Made by a program: the position numbers and the translations under genes
Shown here: one piece after another, positions 1 to 6,145 of the stretch
How positions within the stretch are numbered: the stretch's first letter is position 1
How the letters are laid out: every line of letters begins with the position of its first letter
Notes under the pieces: model-generated
Told to the model about the DNA's origin: nothing
The model's database searches: none
The model's input: only the letters and a program-made list of their open reading frames with translations
NCBI GenBank assembly: GCA_026225155.1
Contig: JAMFSG010000225.1
Coordinates: 1 to 14,146, forward strand
Origin: Verrucomicrobiota bacterium
GTDB lineage: Bacteria > Verrucomicrobiota > Verrucomicrobiia > Limisphaerales > UBA11358
Length of the DNA stretch: 14,146 nt
Reading direction: 5' to 3'

Positions 1-121
1 CTTTCTTCTTGAAATACAGCGCCAGGTTGCCGCCGATGAATCCGCCGCCGCCGGTGATGACGATCAGGTCATCCTTCTTCATCGGCGCATCCTTCTCCAC
101 CACTCGTTTCGCGTGTTCCAT
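1..121 (-). CDS. NAD-dependent epimerase/dehydratase, N-terminus only (partial)
   Basis: This is the first 40 codons of a gene that continues past the left window edge. The start is the ATG whose complement lies at 119-121. After a charged leader of about 18 residues, a beta strand (DLIVI, 18-22) leads into TGGGGFIGGNLALYF (23-37). This contains the GxxGxxG dinucleotide-binding turn (G24, G27, G30) of extended short-chain dehydrogenases such as GalE, RfbB and WcaG-type sugar epimerases/dehydratases. Such enzymes act in the cytoplasm on nucleotide-activated sugars using bound NAD(P). The catalytic YxxxK and the substrate domain lie outside the window, so the reaction cannot be named. The leader before the Rossmann strand is longer than usual. 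A second in-frame ATG at residue 14 is an alternative start that fits the family better. Neither start has a clear SD sequence. Confidence 0.8.
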   Translation of the reverse strand, partial: MEHAKRVVEKDAPMKKDDLIVITGGGGFIGGNLALYFKKK

Positions 122-271
122 AGTTTTAATTCTGTAAAAGCAATTATCCCGTCGTGAATATGAAAAAGAAAAGTGCCGGAAATCAATGTTTTTAGCCAGA
201 ATAAAGTTGCCAGAACCGGCGCGAGCGCGGCCGATTTAGTGGATCCGTAAAGTTTGGCAGGCGATTAACAA

Positions 272-296
272 TTTCAACGGCGAAATGCCGCTGAAA
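272..296 (-). terminator. Possible intrinsic terminator after the FG-GAP repeat gene
   Basis: A 10-bp stem (272-281 pairing with 287-296, including one G-U pair when read on the minus strand) closes a 5-nt loop. It lies 24 bases beyond the stop codon at 321-323. The sequence after the hairpin on the minus strand is only moderately U-rich (ATTGTTAATC), so this is a weak candidate. The rest of 122-320 shows nothing else I can name; a promoter for the epimerase gene is expected there, but no convincing -35/-10 pair was found. Confidence 0.4.
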
Positions 297-320
297 CTTA
301 AAACTGCATTTTTCAAAAGG

Positions 321-2639
321 TCATTCCTGCGGGTAAACTAAAATGCGGTCGTGGACGAGGACGATGAGGTCGTTCTTTTTATCGCCGGTCACATCGGCCA
401 CGGCGACTTCGCGCGGTTCGGGCAACGCATTCTGCGCACCGCGAAAAGTGTGCTGCTCAAACACCTGCCAACGGTCGCCAGGAACAAGTTTCCGGTTTTT
501 ATCGAAGAACACGAGATCCAGATAATTTCGCGCGGTTTCCATGAAGATAAGTTGTTTGCGCCCGCTGCCGGTCAAATCGCCGGCGACGAGGTCGTTCAAA
601 TAACCATCTTTGATCGGCGTGTCATATTCATCGAGTTTCGTAAGCTGCCAGACATCGCCGGTGAGCGATTGCCACGCGACGGCGTTCTGGCTGAAGAACG
701 CCACGCTTGGCGCGCCGCCGAGTTCCACGGTGCGGATCGCGACAAAATCCGTGACGGGCAATGCGAGGTTTTTCACGACCTGCCAGACGCCGTTCGTGTC
801 GCGTTCGGTCAAGGTCAATTGCTTATGTTCAGCGTCGAGCAAAAAGATCGAAGGCGTTGCATTCTTGCCGTTGGGAACAGCAGTCGCAGCGGTGATGCGC
901 GAATCGGTGGCCGCGCCGTTGATCTGGTCTTTCACGCGGAAAATCCAGTCGGGCGCATTCGTCGAACCGGCGGTTTTCGGCTGCTGTTCGAGGACGACGG
1001 CGCGGACGAAATTTTTCTGCGGCAGCAACAATTCCGGTTTGCCGTCGCCGTCAACATCCGCCGATGCAAGCCACGGTTGATCCAGCGCGCCGCCGGGCGG
1101 GTCAATGTCTTTCTCGTCAAAAGTGCCGTCGGTTTTTTGCAGCAACACTTTGACTTTTTCGTAGGGAATCAACAAAACCAAATCCGCGAGTCCGTCCTGG
1201 TTCACGTCCTGGATCGCGAACGTGGTCGGATTGGATTTGAAACTGTCGCTCAATTTTTGCGATTTCGTTTTGCCATCGGCCGTGCGCGTGACGAGCGAAC
1301 GCACGCCGTCTTTGTCCACGATGATCGCGAGCGTCGGCTTCGCGCCCGGCTTGAGCGCGCCCGCGCGCATCACGAGCGGTTTGCCGTCGAGCGGAATGAG
1401 CGTCGGAAATGGCAGCCGTCCATTTTTGTCGAACTGCGTGATGCCGACGGCATTTTCATCGCGGCTTAAAAGAAAAATTTCCGGATGACCATCGTCGTTC
1501 CAATCAGAAACGGCAATCTGCGAAACGCCGGCGAGCGAGGGAAATTTTTTTGGTGCGGCGAGCGTGCCGTCGGCTTGTTGCAAATAAACCGAGATCTGGC
1601 CGCTTTCCGGCTCTGCAACGAGCAAGTCGGGACGGCCATCGCCATCCACATCCGCCCACAAAATGCCGCGCGCCGCCGCGTCGGTTTTATTCAAAGGCAG
1701 GATTTGAAATTGTCCCGCGCGAAAATCACCGGACAAAACTTCGCCCGGCTGGCGCGTGAATTGCGAGACTTCCGCCCGGCCGGTCGCCGTCACGATGCCG
1801 GTCAGATAATTCGTCGAATCGCCCGCGAGATTGTCCACCCAATATGAGCGCACCGGCTGCGTCTTGAAATAAGTTTCCGGCCCAAGCTGTCCGCCGGCAA
1901 TTTGAAAACGGACGCGATACGGCGTCGGGCTGTCAAAATCCACGAGCAGCAAATCCATTTTGCCGTCGCTGTTCACATCCGCGATCTGCACCGCGTGCGG
2001 CGTGCCGGAATAAGAAATTTTCAACGGCTCGGCCAGCGTGTGATCCGCCTGTTGTTTCCAAAAATAAACCGCGCCGTTGTCGCCAAGCAAAACGATGTCG
2101 TTCAAACCGTCGCCGGACAAATCGCCGGTCGAAAGCGCATTCGCATCCATCTGGCCGTCATCCACGTGCCACGTTTTCGGCTCGCTCCAGCCGTTTGTGC
2201 CGAGATTGTAAAGCACGACCAGATCTTTCTGGTCGCCGTAATAGACCAAATCCGGCTTGCCGTCGCCGTTCAGATCCTTCACGTCCAGCGCCGCGATGCG
2301 TTCGTTCGACGGAATGGAATCAATGCGAAAACGCGAATCCGGCGGCAGTTCGTTCAATTCCAATTTGCGCAGCGGATTGGCGTCCACGCGGTTGGTTTTG
2401 CCGGTCAGATTATAGAGCAAATTGATTTTCGCGCGCAGATTATTTGCCACCACGATGTCGTTCAAACCGTCGCCGTCCAAATCGGCAACGTGCAGCAAAG
2501 CAACGCCTTGGTCCACCGGATAAATTTCCGGGCCGGTGAAACCGAAGGCATTTGTGACCGTGGCCGCCTCGATTGGAAAAGTGGAAAAAACCGCCGCCAT
2601 CGCCGTCGCGATCGAAAGAAATTTCGTGAACCGATTCAT
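321..2639 (-). CDS. Secreted FG-GAP/VCBS repeat protein
   Basis: This is a 772-residue predicted extracellular or periplasmic protein of beta-propeller type. The chosen ATG (complement 2637-2639) opens a clean signal peptide: MNRFTK, then a hydrophobic core at about 7-22, and a likely cleavage near PIEA-A (25/26). A weak CAGG lies 8 bases upstream. The reading frame stays open to 2789, but that extension would overlap the upstream zinc-ribbon gene and bury the signal peptide. At least ten calcium-binding-loop repeats of the form DxdGDGxxDLxxx occur at about 53, 122, 173, 221, 330, 379, 478, 528, 688 and 749, for example DLNGDGKPDLVYY. The last two are degenerate (DLTGSGRKQLIFM, DVTGDKKNDLIVL). 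Repeats of this kind fold as integrin-alpha-like blades, bind Ca2+ and usually serve adhesion or carbohydrate/protein binding; no catalytic domain is visible. No anchor or sorting signal is seen at the C-terminus. The ligand is unknown. Confidence 0.9.
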   Translation of the reverse strand: MNRFTKFLSIATAMAAVFSTFPIEAATVTNAFGFTGPEIYPVDQGVALLHVADLDGDGLNDIVVANNLRAKINLLYNLTGKTNRVDANPLRKLELNELPPDSRFRIDSIPSNERIAALDVKDLNGDGKPDLVYYGDQKDLVVLYNLGTNGWSEPKTWHVDDGQMDANALSTGDLSGDGLNDIVLLGDNGAVYFWKQQADHTLAEPLKISYSGTPHAVQIADVNSDGKMDLLLVDFDSPTPYRVRFQIAGGQLGPETYFKTQPVRSYWVDNLAGDSTNYLTGIVTATGRAEVSQFTRQPGEVLSGDFRAGQFQILPLNKTDAAARGILWADVDGDGRPDLLVAEPESGQISVYLQQADGTLAAPKKFPSLAGVSQIAVSDWNDDGHPEIFLLSRDENAVGITQFDKNGRLPFPTLIPLDGKPLVMRAGALKPGAKPTLAIIVDKDGVRSLVTRTADGKTKSQKLSDSFKSNPTTFAIQDVNQDGLADLVLLIPYEKVKVLLQKTDGTFDEKDIDPPGGALDQPWLASADVDGDGKPELLLPQKNFVRAVVLEQQPKTAGSTNAPDWIFRVKDQINGAATDSRITAATAVPNGKNATPSIFLLDAEHKQLTLTERDTNGVWQVVKNLALPVTDFVAIRTVELGGAPSVAFFSQNAVAWQSLTGDVWQLTKLDEYDTPIKDGYLNDLVAGDLTGSGRKQLIFMETARNYLDLVFFDKNRKLVPGDRWQVFEQHTFRGAQNALPEPREVAVADVTGDKKNDLIVLVHDRILVYPQE

Positions 2640-2715
2640 CCGCGCAACCTGCCATTCCCCAACACAATTGGCCAGATTATTCGCCGGTGAAAATTCTCTG
2701 TGCCGGAAATTCTGG

Positions 2716-3135
2716 CTAGTCCCAGAGCCGGAAGGCGAAGCCGTTTTTTTCCAGAAAATTTCCACAGCGCGGACAGCGGCCCGGATCATTCCACGGCGCG
2801 ACAGAATGTTTGGGATTCACCGGACATGTGAGCTTGAATTCACGCCACACCAACGGAGGTTGCGGCGTGTTCAATTGATGGAACGAACCGTTTTGCAAAA
2901 CGACCGGCGGAATTTCCAGGCGCAACGAACGAAGAAATTTATCGGCGGCGATTTCTTTTTCCGGTTCGCGCCGACGCACACGCGTGGGAACGTCAAATAA
3001 TTCCCGACAATCGCGACACACGACCGTCTGCAATTCGCAATGCGTGCCGCTGTCCGCGCCGCCGGAAATGCGCGCGCGATATTGGCACCACGGACATTCA
3101 AACTGAAACGTCTTGCCCACGTATTTGAAATACAC
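2716..3135 (-). CDS. Zinc-ribbon-like protein of unknown function
   Basis: This 139-residue protein is not recognised as a named family. It carries two Cys clusters that look like zinc sites. The N-terminal one is CPWC (14-17) with CRDC (40-43), a typical CxxC pair of pairs. The C-terminal one is C104/H110 with CPRC (121-124) in the context PGRCPRCGNFLE. The middle (50-75) is basic and charged (VRRREPEKEIAADKF). There is no signal peptide or membrane segment, so it is probably cytoplasmic. The start is GTG (complement 3133-3135), since no ATG exists in the frame and a stop lies five codons upstream; a GTG at codon 6 is an alternative. The gene ends 76 bp before the FG-GAP protein on the same strand, so co-transcription is possible. 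A role in nucleic-acid or protein binding is plausible from the ribbons but is only inference. Confidence 0.75.
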   Translation of the reverse strand: MYFKYVGKTFQFECPWCQYRARISGGADSGTHCELQTVVCRDCRELFDVPTRVRRREPEKEIAADKFLRSLRLEIPPVVLQNGSFHQLNTPQPPLVWREFKLTCPVNPKHSVAPWNDPGRCPRCGNFLEKNGFAFRLWD

Positions 3136-3256
3136 CGGGCAGAAATAAATTCAAGCCGACAACGACTTACCTAATCCATTAAATTGAAGCCGGGCCACAA
3201 TTTGATTAGTTTTACGATGCCAAAAACATGATGTTTAAATTGAGGACGCTAGCGGT

Positions 3257-3697
3257 TCATTGAATTGGCCATTCTTTGATAGTTTGACCATTCGAATCTG
3301 TTTCCCAAGCTCTTTTTAGTTGCCAAGAAGTGCCTTTTGACAATCGTTCAAACAAATAATTATTAGTAGATGTTTCTCCAGTTTTAACGAAGCGAAATAT
3401 TTGCGAAAGTGGATAAACTACCTTGACCACCTGATCAGATTCAATCATGTCGTAATAGTCGGAGGTCATTGTTCCGTGTTCACCGGTATCTATACCCGGC
3501 AATCGGTTCTCTTTGTGCATTTCCAGCATAGCTTTGGAAGCCTCGACACTCTTCTCTTGATAAAGTTCATTGGTTACTGCGACACGAGATTTTTCCACAA
3601 AATCTTGCGCAGCTGTTCCAAATTGATGGTTTGATCTATGGCAAGAACAAACAACAAGTAGAATCAAACCAATTAAAAACAAAACGTGCTTTCTCAT
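3257..3697 (-). CDS. Predicted lipoprotein, unknown function
   Basis: This 146-residue protein opens with a lipoprotein-type signal: MRKH, then a hydrophobic core LFLIGLILLVV (6-16), then VCSC with C19 as the most likely lipidated cysteine. C17 is less likely because V16 sits at the -1 position. The mature part is hydrophilic, about 127 residues, with no recognised domain. It is predicted to be membrane-anchored outside the cytoplasm. The start is ATG (complement 3695-3697). The gene is visibly AT-richer than its neighbours, with many TTT, AAA and ATT codons, which could mean recent acquisition or weak codon selection. It lies 38 bp downstream of the flavoprotein gene and 121 bp upstream of the zinc-ribbon gene, all on the minus strand. 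Confidence 0.75.
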   Translation of the reverse strand: MRKHVLFLIGLILLVVCSCHRSNHQFGTAAQDFVEKSRVAVTNELYQEKSVEASKAMLEMHKENRLPGIDTGEHGTMTSDYYDMIESDQVVKVVYPLSQIFRFVKTGETSTNNYLFERLSKGTSWQLKRAWETDSNGQTIKEWPIQ

Positions 3698-3710
3698 GCA
3701 AATTCCAATT

Positions 3711-3739
3711 TATATATATTTTTATCACAACTAATTTAA
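3711..3739 (-). promoter_or_regulatory. Candidate promoter of the lipoprotein gene
   Basis: Reading the minus strand, TTAAAT (3739-3734), a 17-bp spacer and TATATA (3716-3711) resemble a sigma70 -35/-10 pair, with the -35 matching only about half of the consensus. The tract is very AT-rich and lies directly before the ATG at 3697, which would give a very short leader. The gene could instead be read from the flavoprotein promoter. Confidence 0.25.
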
Positions 3740-4956
3740 GCTGCCATCAAATTACCAGCGATAAAGCCCGTCGTCCACGCGGCTTGAAAATTGAAACCGC
3801 CGGTGATGCCATCAATGTCCAGCAATTCGCCCGCGAAAAAAAGTCCGGGGCAAATTTTGCTTTCCATCGTCTTGAAATTCACCTCGCTCAATTTCACGCC
3901 GCCGCACGTCACGAATTCGTCCTTGTTCAAACTTTTGCCCGTCACGGAAAATTCCGAACGGGTGAGTTGCTGCATCAGCGCGTGCGATTGCGCACGCGAA
4001 AATTTCGACCAGCGTGTGTCCGCCGGAATTCCCGCCGCCAAAACCAATTGCTCCCACAGCCGCGAAGTCAGCGGCGCGAGCGGCACATTCACGACCAACT
4101 TCGCGCCGACCGTTTCGCGCCGCGTCAAAAATTCCGCCACGATTTTTTCGGCGGAAAATTCCGGCAGCCAGTTCACGAGCAACGAAAATTTATAATCAAG
4201 CGAATGCAATTCACGCGCACCCCACGCGGACATTTTCAAGATCGCCGGCCCGCTCAAACCCCAATGCGTCACCAGCAACGGCCCGCGCTCGCGCAATTTT
4301 GCTACCGGCACGGAAACTTCCGCCAGCTCCAGCGAAACACCCGCGAGCGAACGCAGCCACGGCGATTCGATCTGAAACGTGAACAACGACGGCACAGGCG
4401 GTTCAATTTTGTGACCAAGCGAAACCGCCAAATTTCCCGCCGCTGCCGCGCGGCAACCGCCCGTCGCGAGCAATAATTTATCGGCGGAAATTTTTTCACC
4501 ACCAGCCAAAGTCAGTTCAAATTTTCCGGAGGCATTTTTCGCAACCGATTCAACGGCACAGTTCAAACGGAATTTCACGCCCGTTTTTTCCGCTGCGGCG
4601 ACGAGGCAATCTACAATCGTTTGCGATGAATCCGTGGTTGGAAACATCCGTCCGTCGCGTTCCGTTTTCAATTTCACGCCGCGCGACTCAAACCACGCGA
4701 TGGTATCCGTCGCGGAAAATTGTTGGAATGGCGCAAGCAAAGCGCGTTCGCCACGCGGATAACGCGTCGCAAATTCGCGCGTCTCAAAACACGCGTGCGT
4801 GACGTTGCAACGCCCGCCGCCGGAAATGCGGACTTTGTCGAGAAAGCGTGCGGTTTTTTCCAGCAGCGTCACGGAGGCACCCTGCTCTGCCGCCGCGATG
4901 GCTGCGAAAAATCCCGCCGCACCACCACCGACAATGATGATTTGCCTCGAATTCAC
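3736..4956 (-). CDS. HI0933/YhiN-family FAD-dependent oxidoreductase
   Basis: This is a cytoplasmic flavoprotein of the HI0933-like (YhiN/BaiN-type) family, about 406 residues, the usual family length. Visible motifs, numbered from the GTG start, are the dinucleotide-binding IIIVGGGAAGFFAA (6-19), the family signature SGGGRCNVTH (45-54), LATGG (163-167), THWGLSGPAIL (230-240), VTCGGVKL (349-356), and the C-terminal FAD motif from CPGLFFAGELLD to GGFNFQAAWTTG (369-397). The reaction is not settled for most family members; some have been linked to bile-acid or flavin-dependent reductions, so no substrate is assigned. I chose the GTG (complement 4954-4956), giving MNSRQIIIVGGG, as in the family. 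An ATG at 5001 would add 15 unlike residues and overlap the divergent rsmH. The two genes are nearly start to start, so any promoters must lie inside each other's 5' coding regions. Confidence 0.92.
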   Translation of the reverse strand: MNSRQIIIVGGGAAGFFAAIAAAEQGASVTLLEKTARFLDKVRISGGGRCNVTHACFETREFATRYPRGERALLAPFQQFSATDTIAWFESRGVKLKTERDGRMFPTTDSSQTIVDCLVAAAEKTGVKFRLNCAVESVAKNASGKFELTLAGGEKISADKLLLATGGCRAAAAGNLAVSLGHKIEPPVPSLFTFQIESPWLRSLAGVSLELAEVSVPVAKLRERGPLLVTHWGLSGPAILKMSAWGARELHSLDYKFSLLVNWLPEFSAEKIVAEFLTRRETVGAKLVVNVPLAPLTSRLWEQLVLAAGIPADTRWSKFSRAQSHALMQQLTRSEFSVTGKSLNKDEFVTCGGVKLSEVNFKTMESKICPGLFFAGELLDIDGITGGFNFQAAWTTGFIAGNLMAA

Positions 4957-4982
4957 GCGTGAAGAATTGCAGAATTTCCGCC

Positions 4983-6026
4983 GTGTCCGAAGAAATTTCA
5001 TCCAACCCGCCGCCCGCGCCGCACAAACGCCGCGTGCGTTATTCCGGCCGCAACCCGCGCCGGTTTGAGGAAAAATACAAGGAACATGGCAGCGACGACG
5101 CGACGATCGCCAAAGTTCTCGCGTCCGGCAAGACGCCGGCGGGCACGCATCGTCCGATCATGGTCGCGGAAATTTTGGAAGTGCTCGCGCCCAAACCCGG
5201 CGACATCGCAGCCGATTGCACACTCGGTTATGGCGGCCACGCGCAGGAAATTTTGAAACGCATTTCGCCCGGTGGAAAATTATTCGGCCTCGACCAAGAC
5301 CCGATTGAATTGCTAAAAACCGAAGCGCGTTTGCGGGCGCTCGGATTTGACGAAATAGTTTTCATCGCGCACCGCAGCAATTTTGCCGGTTTGCCGCAAG
5401 TGCTCGCCGCGCAAAATATTTCCGGCGTGGATTTGATTCTCGCCGACCTCGGCGTTTCTTCGATGCAGATTGACGATCCGGCGCGCGGTTTTTCCGTAAA
5501 ATTTTCCGGACCGCTCGACATGCGCATGAATCCGCAGCGTGGTCAACCGGCATCGGCTTTTCTTGAAAAAATTAAAGCCGCGCCGCTCGCTGAGTTGTTG
5601 GCAGAAAATTCTGACGAGCCGAACGCCACCACGCTAGCCGCAGCACTCGCGGAAAAGAAATTCACCACCACAAACGAATTGGCGAATGCGATCAAAAATG
5701 TTTTGCCACATTTGGGCAAAGATGATTTGACGCTGACGGTGCGTCGCGTTTTTCAGGCGTTGCGCATCGCGGTGAACGATGAATTTTCCGCGCTCGAAAC
5801 TTTTTTACGGAATTTGCCGTCGTGCCTGAATCCCGGTGGACGCGTGGCGATTTTGACGTTTCATTCCGGCGAAGATCGGCGCGTCAAAAAAGCGTTTGCC
5901 GACGGCCAGCGCAACGGAATTTATTCGGAGATCGCGCATGAAGTCATTCGTCCAACACCTGAAGAACGCAATGCCAATCCGCGTTCCGCACCGGCAAAAT
6001 TACGCTGGGCAAAACGTGGAAATTAA
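4983..6026 (+). CDS. rsmH: 16S rRNA (cytosine(1402)-N4)-methyltransferase
   Basis: RsmH (MraW) uses S-adenosylmethionine to methylate N4 of C1402 in 16S rRNA, in the decoding site of the 30S subunit. Numbered from the GTG at 4983, family motifs are HRPIMVAEIL (56-65), the SAM-binding ADCTLGYGGHA (77-87), LDQDP (103-107), ADLGVSSMQIDDPARGFS (154-171), PLDMRM (177-182) and LTFHSGEDRRVK (291-302), and it ends in KLRWAKRGN. The length of about 347 exceeds the typical ~310 because of a basic N-terminal extension of about 50 residues containing PHKRRVRYSG and NPRRFEEKYKEHG, which I associate with Verrucomicrobiota orthologues. An earlier GTG at 4959 would give 355 residues; neither start has an SD sequence. 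In many bacteria rsmH follows mraZ in the division/cell-wall cluster; here no such neighbour is present. Confidence 0.95.
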   Translation: MSEEISSNPPPAPHKRRVRYSGRNPRRFEEKYKEHGSDDATIAKVLASGKTPAGTHRPIMVAEILEVLAPKPGDIAADCTLGYGGHAQEILKRISPGGKLFGLDQDPIELLKTEARLRALGFDEIVFIAHRSNFAGLPQVLAAQNISGVDLILADLGVSSMQIDDPARGFSVKFSGPLDMRMNPQRGQPASAFLEKIKAAPLAELLAENSDEPNATTLAAALAEKKFTTTNELANAIKNVLPHLGKDDLTLTVRRVFQALRIAVNDEFSALETFLRNLPSCLNPGGRVAILTFHSGEDRRVKKAFADGQRNGIYSEIAHEVIRPTPEERNANPRSAPAKLRWAKRGN

Positions 6027-6037
6027 ACATCCAAAAT

Positions 6038-6135
6038 CCAACTTCCAAGCTCCAGAGAAACATCAAGTACCAAAAGCCGCGATGGCTGCTGTTTGAAATT
6101 TGAAGTTTGGGATTTCTCTGGAGCTTGGAGGTTGG
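6038..6135. repeat. Long imperfect inverted repeat between convergent genes
   Basis: Arms 6038-6060 and 6113-6135 are reverse complements at 22 of 23 positions, and partial pairing continues outward. The 52-nt interior holds a small AGCC/GGCT hairpin. The sequence is built from short variants of ttccaagctcca and ggagcttggaggttgg, a low-complexity style I recall from intergenic repeats in this bacterial group (recollection, not checked). It fills the gap between the stops of rsmH and the trhO-rluA fusion, ending 11 bp before the latter, so a transcript from either side would fold into a long hairpin. It could act as a bidirectional terminator or RNA stabiliser, or simply be a dispersed repeat. 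Confidence 0.8.
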
Positions 6136-6145
6136 AGGTTGGAGC

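Noticed and set aside
351..1469. Plus-strand open frame of 372 codons
   Set aside because: It is antisense to the FG-GAP repeat gene, whose strand shows signal peptide and repeats. The plus-strand product is rich in Arg, Gln, Phe and Asp with no motif; the openness comes from codon bias of the real gene.
1902..2690. Plus-strand open frame of 262 codons
   Set aside because: It is also antisense to the FG-GAP gene, with repeated FAVAVHIRDL-like patterns that are mirror images of the calcium-loop repeats.
2640..2789. 50-codon N-terminal extension of the FG-GAP gene
   Set aside because: It would overlap the zinc-ribbon gene in another frame and place residues before an obvious signal peptide.
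3224..3236. AAACAT/ATGTTT palindrome after the lipoprotein gene
   Set aside because: The stem is short and AT-only apart from one pair, with almost no loop; it is too weak to call a terminator or operator.
3631..4476. Plus-strand open frame of 281 codons
   Set aside because: It is antisense to the flavoprotein with its clear FAD motifs; the product is Arg/Gln/His-rich and has no domain.
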